From contig CAAGLJ010000149.1 in NCBI GenBank assembly GCA_900770785.1, forward strand, positions 1-49,223: a DNA stretch of 49,223 nt, in the 5' to 3' direction. Position numbers and translations under genes: made by a program. Position 1 is the stretch's first letter. Each line of letters starts with the position of its first letter. This DNA comes from Lachnospiraceae bacterium (GTDB taxonomy: Bacteria; Bacillota; Clostridia; Lachnospirales; Lachnospiraceae). Of the stretch, positions 43,864 through 49,223 are shown piece after piece. Under the pieces are notes generated by a model, which was not told the origin of the DNA, did not search any database, and was given only the letters and a program-made list of their open reading frames with translations.

Positions 43864-44882
43864 TTTCTTTTTCTCCAGTTTCGATATCCCCAAAGCAGTT
43901 TATAATAAAGAACAAACAGCAAGGTGGAGCTTTGTTGAATTTTAATCAGCTTCTTCTCTTCCGGGTTTACCCTTGCAATATAGTAGGAATTCTCCTGAAA
44001 GTTCACAAAAGTCTTTCGCATCTCTTTTCCCATTTTCCTCACGAAGTCCAGTTTCACCGGTCTTACTCCCACCATATAGGAAAAAAGAGTATTGATATAA
44101 AATAACAGGGTAAATTTAAATTCAATTTCCTCTCTGTACTCCTGCATAAACCCGAATTCTTCTGCCTCTTTTACCATAATCCGGGCCGCTGCCATACGAT
44201 CCTCACATCTTCCGACCGTTATAGTATGCACTGTGGACCCTTCATGCTGATAATAATAGTACATAGGCTCAGGAAGATAGGCAAAACATTTTGCCCGCAG
44301 CATCCAGGAATTGCTGATGGCATTATCCTCATAAAAAATTCCCTCTGGAAAACGATTAGGATAGTCATAGATAATATGACGCTTGTAGATTTTGACCACC
44401 AGGCTTCCTCCATCCAGAATCAGAGAAGCATATTTCTCATGATTCAGCTCTCCTGTCTGCTCCGGCCGATTGTTGCAAACCACCTGTCCAACAGCCATGG
44501 AGTGTTCTCCCGTCAGATGATAATCACATCCCACCATATCGGCTCCGGTTTCCTTAGCCCTTTGCAGAAGCTTCTCATAAAAATCAGGAGTTATCCAATC
44601 GTCACTGTCAATAAAGCCTATCCATTCTCCCTTTGCTGCTTCCAGCCCCAGATTTTTAGCTCCCCCCTGTTTTCTATTGACAGAAGAAGCAATTACCTTA
44701 AGCTTATCCGGATACTTTATTTCATAAGTGCGCAGAATCTCCAGAGAGTTATCCGTAGAACAGTCGTCTACTGCGATAATTTCATAATCATCGATAGTCT
44801 GATTCACCAGGGAATCCAGACAATAGTTTAATTTTCCCTCTGCTGCCATGTTATAGACAGGCACGATTACGCTTAGTTTCAT
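43860..44882 (-). CDS. Glycosyltransferase family 2
   Basis: A 340-residue GT-A enzyme. It starts MKLSVIVPVYNMAAEGKLNY, followed by VDDCSTDNS, KQGGAKNLGLEAAKGEWIGF and the metal-binding DSDDW near 95. There is no membrane helix. It resembles capsule and teichoic-type GT2 enzymes of Gram-positive bacteria; donor and acceptor are unknown. It is embedded between pseC and pseF and translationally coupled to the latter, so it probably builds the acceptor for pseudaminate, but this is only positional evidence. Confidence 0.88.
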   Translation of the reverse strand: MKLSVIVPVYNMAAEGKLNYCLDSLVNQTIDDYEIIAVDDCSTDNSLEILRTYEIKYPDKLKVIASSVNRKQGGAKNLGLEAAKGEWIGFIDSDDWITPDFYEKLLQRAKETGADMVGCDYHLTGEHSMAVGQVVCNNRPEQTGELNHEKYASLILDGGSLVVKIYKRHIIYDYPNRFPEGIFYEDNAISNSWMLRAKCFAYLPEPMYYYYQHEGSTVHTITVGRCEDRMAAARIMVKEAEEFGFMQEYREEIEFKFTLLFYINTLFSYMVGVRPVKLDFVRKMGKEMRKTFVNFQENSYYIARVNPEEKKLIKIQQSSTLLFVLYYKLLWGYRNWRKRK

Positions 44883-44901
44883 TCTTTCTCACATTCTAGC
44901 C

Positions 44902-46095
44902 TTATTTCTTATAATATTCCACAATTTTCTTTACTGCTGTAATCACGTCCTCCACATCCTGATCGGTCATGCCATAGTAAAGGGGCAGACTCATCATTTC
45001 CTCATACAGCTTTTCTGCTTTCGGACAAAGGCCTTTTTCATATCCCAGACTTTTATAATAAGGAAAATAATAGGTAGGGATATAATGTACATTGCACATA
45101 ATATTCTCCGCTGCCATAGCCTCAAAAAATTCTCTCCGGCTTATCCTCAGGGTTTCGGGACGAATTCTTAAAATATATAAATGTCTGGTAGAATCCGACT
45201 CTGGAATCTCTTCCTGTACCTGAAGCTGGGGTATTGCTGCAAAGGCCTCATTATATCTGGCTACAATTTTCTTTCTTCTGGCAGAAAAGGCAGGCAGCTT
45301 ATCCAGCTGGCTAATCAGAAGCCCTGCCTGAATATCCGTCATCCGGTAATTATAACCAAGAGAAATCTGTTCATAATACCAGCTGCCATGAGGTTCTTCT
45401 TCCATCCTTCTGACATCTCTGGTTATCCCATGAGCCCGGGCAAGCAACAGCTTCTGATAATATTCTTCATTATTGGTCAGTACCGCCCCTCCTTCTCCTC
45501 CTGTAACCGTTTTTACCGGATGAAAGCTGAAGGTAGTCATATCGGCAATGGAGCCATTGGGTCTGCCCTTATATCTGGTTCCTATTACATGTGCACCGTC
45601 TTCAATTAATACAAGGTTCTTTGCCCGGCAGTAGCCAAGAAGCTCATCCAGCTCCACCGATTGCCCGGTAAAGTCCACCGCTACTACTGCCCTGGTCTTT
45701 GAAGTAACAGCCGCCTTTACCGCTTCGGGGTCAATGTTATAGGTTTTATCATTAATATCAGCAAATACCGGTCTGGCTCCACAGTACAGAGCACAGTTGG
45801 CACTGGCCGCAAAGGTAATGGGTGTTGTAATTACCTCATCCCCCGGTCTTACTCCTGCTGCCATACAGGCCATATGAAGGGCAGCCGTCCCATTACTGCA
45901 CACCACTGCATATCTGGCCCCGGTAATGGCACAGAGCTTATTCTCTAATTCAGTGATTTTGGGACCACAGGTCAGGCAGTCACTTCTTAAAACATCCACC
46001 ACTGCCTGAATATCCGCCTCATCAATATACTGATGTCCATAATATAATTTTGTCTCTCTGACGGGTGTTCCGCCTGCAACTGCCGGTTTATTCAT
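44902..46095 (-). CDS. pseC: PseC, UDP-4-amino-4,6-dideoxy-AltNAc aminotransferase
   Basis: A 397-residue DegT family PLP enzyme. YYGHQYIDEADIQAVVDVL and LTCGPKITELE are typical of PseC, as are the PLP lysine (K195 in FSFHPVKTVTGGEGG) and EDGAHVIG. It transfers an amino group to C4 of the keto-sugar made by PseB. The start at 46095 has GGAGG five bases upstream; the in-frame ATG at 46107 has no site and is part of that sequence. A hairpin lies between this gene and pseB. Confidence 0.94.
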   Translation of the reverse strand: MNKPAVAGGTPVRETKLYYGHQYIDEADIQAVVDVLRSDCLTCGPKITELENKLCAITGARYAVVCSNGTAALHMACMAAGVRPGDEVITTPITFAASANCALYCGARPVFADINDKTYNIDPEAVKAAVTSKTRAVVAVDFTGQSVELDELLGYCRAKNLVLIEDGAHVIGTRYKGRPNGSIADMTTFSFHPVKTVTGGEGGAVLTNNEEYYQKLLLARAHGITRDVRRMEEEPHGSWYYEQISLGYNYRMTDIQAGLLISQLDKLPAFSARRKKIVARYNEAFAAIPQLQVQEEIPESDSTRHLYILRIRPETLRISRREFFEAMAAENIMCNVHYIPTYYFPYYKSLGYEKGLCPKAEKLYEEMMSLPLYYGMTDQDVEDVITAVKKIVEYYKK

Positions 46096-46114
46096 ACTAT
46101 CCTCCATTTAAGAC

Positions 46115-46145
46115 AAGCCCGAAAACCCTATGGGTTTTCGAGCCT
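46115..46145 (-). other. Intercistronic RNA hairpin between pseB and pseC
   Basis: Two 14-base arms (46115-46128 and 46132-46145) flank a three-base loop, nine bases after the pseB stop. As minus-strand RNA the stem is unbroken with two G-U pairs; as plus-strand RNA both positions would be A-C mismatches. No U-tract follows. It could partially terminate or protect the mRNA between pseB and pseC. Confidence 0.7.
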
Positions 46146-46154
46146 GTAATATTT

Positions 46155-47153
46155 CTACTTTTCCAGTTCAACCGTTTTCAACAGTTCTCGAATCTCTTCC
46201 ACAGTCAGCCATTCTGTATTGTTGCCGGAGCTGTAAGAAAAGCCTTCCGAAACCTTTTTCCCTCTGGTATCAGGCTTCTGCTTATCATTCCATACCATCT
46301 GCGGATAAACGATGAAATGCTTATCATATTCATAGGTAGTCATAGAGTCTTCCACAGTTACCATAATTTCATGCAGCTTTTCTCCCTCCCGAATACCCAC
46401 CTCAGGCATCTCGCAGCCAGGAAGCATGGCCTGAGCCAAATCCGTAATCTTAAAGGAAGGAATTTTACTGATAAAGGTTTCCCCTCCAGTGGCTTCTTCC
46501 AAAGCCTTGATCACCAGCTCCACTCCCTGCGTCAGACTGATCCAGAAACGTGTCATCCGGTAATCGGTAATGGGAAGACTGTTGCCTCCTTCTTTGATAA
46601 TCTTATGAAAGAAAGGAATGACAGACCCCCTGCTTCCTGCCACATTTCCGTAACGAACGATAGAAAAATTGATATCCCTGATTCCAGCGTAGGCATTAGC
46701 CGCAATAAACAGCTTATCACTTACCAGCTTGGTTCCTCCATAAAGATTTACCGGATTTACTGCTTTATCGGTGGACAAAGCCACTACCTTTTTTACTCCT
46801 AAACTGTCCAGAGCAGCTTCAATCACATTCTGAGCGCCCTGAATATTCGTCTTAATGGCTTCATTAGGGTTATATTCACAGGCAGGCACCTGTTTCATGG
46901 CGGCCGCATGGATGACATAGTCCACCCCCACCAATGCTCTCTTCATTCGCTCCAAATCTCTCACATCACCAATAAAAAACCTCAGCTTCTGAGCATGGTC
47001 TTTAAACTCATTGGCCATCATCCACTGCTTGAACTCATCCCGGGAGTAAATAATAATCTTTTTGGGCTCGTAATGCTCCAGCACATATTTGGTAAAACAT
47101 TTTCCAAAGGAGCCTGTGCCCCCTGTTACTAAAATCGTTTTGTTATTTAACAT
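46155..47153 (-). CDS. pseB: PseB, UDP-GlcNAc 4,6-dehydratase (C5-inverting)
   Basis: A 332-residue soluble short-chain dehydrogenase/reductase. It has TGGTGSFG (10-17), YSRDEFKQWMM, HAAAMKQVPACEYNPNEA (82-99), and the catalytic STDKAVNPVNLYGGTK with T128, D129, K130, Y138 and K142. It lacks the membrane part of PglF, as PseB/FlaA1 proteins do. It converts UDP-GlcNAc to UDP-4-keto-6-deoxy-L-AltNAc, the first step to pseudaminic acid. It is the first gene of the locus and has its own promoter about 70-80 bases upstream; GAGAGGAAATC precedes the ATG. Confidence 0.95.
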   Translation of the reverse strand: MLNNKTILVTGGTGSFGKCFTKYVLEHYEPKKIIIYSRDEFKQWMMANEFKDHAQKLRFFIGDVRDLERMKRALVGVDYVIHAAAMKQVPACEYNPNEAIKTNIQGAQNVIEAALDSLGVKKVVALSTDKAVNPVNLYGGTKLVSDKLFIAANAYAGIRDINFSIVRYGNVAGSRGSVIPFFHKIIKEGGNSLPITDYRMTRFWISLTQGVELVIKALEEATGGETFISKIPSFKITDLAQAMLPGCEMPEVGIREGEKLHEIMVTVEDSMTTYEYDKHFIVYPQMVWNDKQKPDTRGKKVSEGFSYSSGNNTEWLTVEEIRELLKTVELEK

Positions 47154-47167
47154 GATTTCCTCTCATT

Positions 47168-47232
47168 CCGAAGTTATTTTATGTTTCATATCTTCGGTAT
47201 TATTTTTCACTGATATCCCGTAGATTATAGCA
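47168..47232 (-). promoter_or_regulatory. Promoter and 5' leader of the glycan locus
   Basis: An extended -10 (TGCTATAAT, 47232-47224, minus strand) lies upstream of pseB. No good -35 is visible at 16-18 bases, which is common for extended -10 promoters. The leader of about 65 bases contains a 6-bp inverted repeat, CCGAAG (47197-47192) and CTTCGG (47173-47168), with an 18-base loop, ending about 15 bases before the ATG. It might influence translation of pseB. Confidence 0.6.
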
Positions 47233-47311
47233 TAACCACTTGATTTTAGATAGAGTTATTCTTCAAAATACTTTCATATTTTTTAACAGTCATTTATCAA
47301 TAAAAAATCCA

Positions 47312-47341
47312 TTTACAACTTCGATACTTTTATGCTATTAT
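47312..47341 (+). promoter_or_regulatory. Promoter of the Rpn-like nuclease gene
   Basis: On the plus strand TTTACA (47312-47317) and TATTAT (47336-47341) are 18 bases apart, and the -10 is preceded by TGC (extended -10). It diverges from the pseB promoter, whose -10 lies 80 bases to the left. Confidence 0.6.
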
Positions 47342-47342
47342 T

Positions 47343-47447
47343 ACGTCAAGCATATGACGTTCTAATCTTTCGGCACAAGCCGTCTATTATCATTTCTTTA
47401 GAAAATCTATGCGTAACAATTCTATTCAGGCAGAAGATTTTCTAAAG
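47343..47447 (+). other. Structured leader upstream of the Rpn-like gene
   Basis: Three inverted repeats follow the promoter: ACGTCA/TGACGT (47343-47348 and 47355-47360), CGGC/GCCG around 47371-47382, and a perfect 13-bp stem (47396-47408 with 47435-47447) with a 26-base loop. The leader from promoter to start codon is about 170 bases and holds no obvious open frame. It may be a regulatory RNA structure or the end structure of a mobile unit. No known riboswitch is recognised. Confidence 0.45.
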
Positions 47448-47515
47448 CTTTTGGCGGCTTTTTCAATAGTGGCTTATCACTTCAACGAAAATCTCCTGCC
47501 GGCAAGGAGGTCTTT

Positions 47516-48493
47516 ATGATGAATACAACCAGAGCAACCGAACTCCCTTATACAGTACAGGCTGCGGAAAATGAAGTAATTCCCAACCGAGAGTTTAAGA
47601 GTACAATTTTTTCTTTGTTGTATGACGACCGGGCGAAGCTGTTAAGTCTCTACAATGCCATGAACTGTAGCCACTATACCAATCCAGATGAGCTGATAAT
47701 CGTCACACTGACCAATGCTCTCTATATTGGTATGAAAAATGATAAAGCATTTTTACTGGATTGCTGGCTGAATCTGTATGAACACCAGTCCACCCCCAAT
47801 CCGAACATGCCCTTAAGACATCTGTTCTATGTGGTCAGAGAGTACGCAAAGCTGGTGGATATGTCTCGTTTGTATTGCAGCACAGCCATGAAAATACCCA
47901 CGCCCCGATTTGTGGTGTTCTACAATGGAACACAAAAACAGCCTGAGAGACAAATACTTAAGCTATCAGACTTATTTCTTCAGCCGGAAGAGAAACCCAT
48001 GCTGGAACTGAAGGTGGACTTTATGAATATTAATGCGGGGTACAACCAGGAACTTAAGGATGCCTGTGAAAGCTTAAGAGAGTATTGCCTTTTTACAGAA
48101 AGAGTACGCAAATATGTAGCCAAAAAAGACACTTCTCTGGAAGATGCAGTCAGCCAGGCAGTAGAGGAATGTATTAACGAAGGTATTTTGAGAGAATTCT
48201 TAATAGCCCACCGAGGGGAGGTAATCACGATGAGCATATTAGAATTTACCCTGGAAGACTGGATTAAAGTCATGCAGGAGGAAAAAAAGGAAGAACTTGC
48301 AAAAAGCCTTGCCGAAGGACGCGTAGAAGGGGAACGCATTGGTGAAGAGAAGGGGCTCAAGGCTCTGGTCACTTCTCTGGCACTATTACTTCCCAATTTT
48401 GAAGTGGTCTATGGAGCGGTAATTGCCAACGAAGAATATAAGGACTGTACCAGAGAACAGGTTTGGAAATATTATCAAAATCAACACGAATGA
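47516..48493 (+). CDS. Rpn family / PD-(D/E)XK nuclease 'transposase-like' protein
   Basis: A 325-residue protein resembling the recombination-promoting nuclease (Rpn, Transposase_31-like) proteins frequent in gut clostridia. The family blocks are present: EFKSTIFSLLYDDRAKLLSLYNAM, then NDKAFLLD and YEHQS giving the D76-x12-E89-x-Q91 nuclease motif, NMPLRHLFYV, and KIPTPRFVVFYNGT. The C-terminus is a charged helix rich in E, G and K. Rpn proteins are DNA endonucleases that raise RecA-independent recombination; they usually lack terminal inverted repeats of their own. AGGAGGT precedes the ATG at 47516; a second ATG at 47519 is equally possible. It is the only plus-strand gene and borders the glycan locus. 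Confidence 0.8.
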   Translation: MMNTTRATELPYTVQAAENEVIPNREFKSTIFSLLYDDRAKLLSLYNAMNCSHYTNPDELIIVTLTNALYIGMKNDKAFLLDCWLNLYEHQSTPNPNMPLRHLFYVVREYAKLVDMSRLYCSTAMKIPTPRFVVFYNGTQKQPERQILKLSDLFLQPEEKPMLELKVDFMNINAGYNQELKDACESLREYCLFTERVRKYVAKKDTSLEDAVSQAVEECINEGILREFLIAHRGEVITMSILEFTLEDWIKVMQEEKKEELAKSLAEGRVEGERIGEEKGLKALVTSLALLLPNFEVVYGAVIANEEYKDCTREQVWKYYQNQHE

Positions 48494-48532
48494 ATCTATT
48501 TAAATATATAGTTTCTGAAAATTTTTCCCCTG

Positions 48533-49162
48533 TCATTTCCTCTTTTTTGTGATGACTTCTGAATACCCCTTTATTCCCATTGAATGCCAGACACTCCAAA
48601 ATTCCCTTTTTTGGGCAAAGGCAAATGCCTGTACAATCATAGCCGGCAGGAGATAAAGAGAAGCCTCAGCTATAATTCCATATTCATTATCACCTGCTGC
48701 CGCTTTCTGCCTCTCCTGTATATCTGCATCTAATAATTTTTTAAGAAATGTCTCCAGCTTCTCATCTTCCTTTTTGTCTATGAGCTGCTTCATCATCTGA
48801 AACACATAATACTTAATGCTCTCTTTCGGTGCATTCTTTATTTCGGATTTCTTCCCTGTAAACAGCTCTCTGGGAATATCTATCGTCTCTGCGTCAATTT
48901 CCAATATCGTAATGGCATGCTCGGCTATGAATTTACCGAAGGGAAAGGGGAAGCTATCCCATACATCCTCACCGGTAATCTCCTTATATTCTTCGGTATT
49001 TTTCAAAAACAGCAGCATATCCCACATTCTTTCCCTGTGGGGAAAAGAAAGCTCAATCCCCAATAAGGTCTTTACTATCGCTGCATATCTGCTGATATAA
49101 GCAGGTTTATTTTCACACATTAAATAGTGTCTGCTGATTAAGCAGATATCTGCAGTTTCCAA
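48533..49162 (-). CDS. Unknown protein, possibly 5'-truncated or frameshifted
   Basis: I do not recognise this protein. About 209 residues can be read; they are soluble, mostly helical and rich in lysine and glutamate, with SFPFPFGKFIAEHAITILE and EASLYLLPAMIVQAFAFAQK as the most distinctive parts. The frame opens at a weak TTG (49162) just after an in-frame TGA (49168-49166); the first ATG is at 49120 and has no ribosome binding site. A second frame is open from the window edge (49223) down to about 49113, so the true gene may start outside and be joined by a frameshift. It is convergent with the Rpn-like gene, with 39 bases and no clear terminator between them. Confidence 0.5.
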   Translation of the reverse strand: METADICLISRHYLMCENKPAYISRYAAIVKTLLGIELSFPHRERMWDMLLFLKNTEEYKEITGEDVWDSFPFPFGKFIAEHAITILEIDAETIDIPRELFTGKKSEIKNAPKESIKYYVFQMMKQLIDKKEDEKLETFLKKLLDADIQERQKAAAGDNEYGIIAEASLYLLPAMIVQAFAFAQKREFWSVWHSMGIKGYSEVITKKRK

Positions 49163-49223
49163 CCCTCACATCTGCTCTGGTCATGCCAGAATCGGAACAG
49201 ATGCAAAAGAGCACAAAGTATTC

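Noticed and set aside
46065..46802. Plus-strand open frame of 245 codons
   Set aside because: It runs antisense through pseB and across the pseB-pseC hairpin; the translation shows no recognisable domain.
48494..48532. Bidirectional terminator between the convergent genes at the right end
   Set aside because: The 39 bases are AT-rich but contain no stable inverted repeat.
47154..49223. Insertion sequence or CRISPR array at the right border
   Set aside because: No terminal inverted repeats, target duplications, DDE transposase or regularly spaced repeats are visible; only an Rpn-type nuclease gene is present.

Overview
This window carries a very large surface-glycan (polysaccharide or protein-glycan) biosynthesis locus. 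Every gene from position 23 to 47153 lies on the minus strand, so transcription runs from right to left. Only two non-glycan genes lie at the far right. Strong GGAGG-type ribosome binding sites, many ATGA or near-zero junctions, the absence of any lipid A/LPS gene, and an Rpn/PD-(D/E)XK 'transposase-like' nuclease of the kind abundant in gut clostridia suggest a Gram-positive member of the Bacillota, most likely Lachnospiraceae-like. This assignment is an inference; no rRNA or core marker gene is present. The first 22 bases are not genomic: they match the 3' end of the Illumina Read 1 adapter, and they cut off an ABC transporter gene.

Layout in transcription order. (1) 47153-39462: a complete CMP-pseudaminic acid pathway (PseB, PseC, PseF, PseI and a PseH-PseG fusion) with a GT2 glycosyltransferase and a GT52 sialyltransferase-like enzyme that is the obvious candidate pseudaminyltransferase. 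(2) 39461-39228: the only sizeable gap inside the locus, with an extended -10 promoter and a repeated dyad element. (3) 39227-26513: a PglK-like ABC flippase, a GtrA protein, an acyltransferase-3 protein, three GT-C-like polytopic proteins, WecE (dTDP-Fuc4N aminotransferase), a fold-III PLP decarboxylase, a GNAT and a GtrB-like GT2. (4) 26455-18182: a WaaL/Wzy-like ligase or polymerase with an unusual extracytoplasmic domain, then PglF, PglE, PglC, a stand-alone ATP-grasp enzyme and a PglA-like GT4. This is a bacillosamine-type initiation module with no PglD; the ATP-grasp enzyme takes its place. (5) 18172-13791: a UDP-HexNAc 6-dehydrogenase, a membrane protein, a WbpP-like 4-epimerase and a DUF2334 deacetylase-like protein, i.e. 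supply of UDP-GalNAcA. (6) 13736-23: a two-domain GT4, two AsnB-type amidotransferases, two paralogous GT4 enzymes, a GT-C-like protein, a GT2-GT11 (alpha-1,2-fucosyltransferase) fusion and a second, truncated PglK-like ABC flippase.

Inferred joint function. UDP-GlcNAc is drawn into an inverting branch (PseB to CMP-Pse) and a retaining branch (PglF to a UDP-2,4-diamino-trideoxy sugar). PglC would load the second product onto undecaprenyl phosphate. GT4, GT2, GT11 and GT52 enzymes would then build a glycan containing amidated uronic acid, Fuc4N, fucose and pseudaminate. One or both PglK-like ABC proteins would flip it, and the WaaL/Wzy-like protein would polymerise it or transfer it to protein or wall. 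No Wzx, Wzz, CpsC/D kinase or dTDP-glucose genes are visible, so either the system is PglK-type or the missing parts lie outside the window.

The 47154-47515 gap holds divergent promoters and a structured leader for the nuclease gene. I see no tRNA, rRNA, CRISPR array, insertion sequence or origin.
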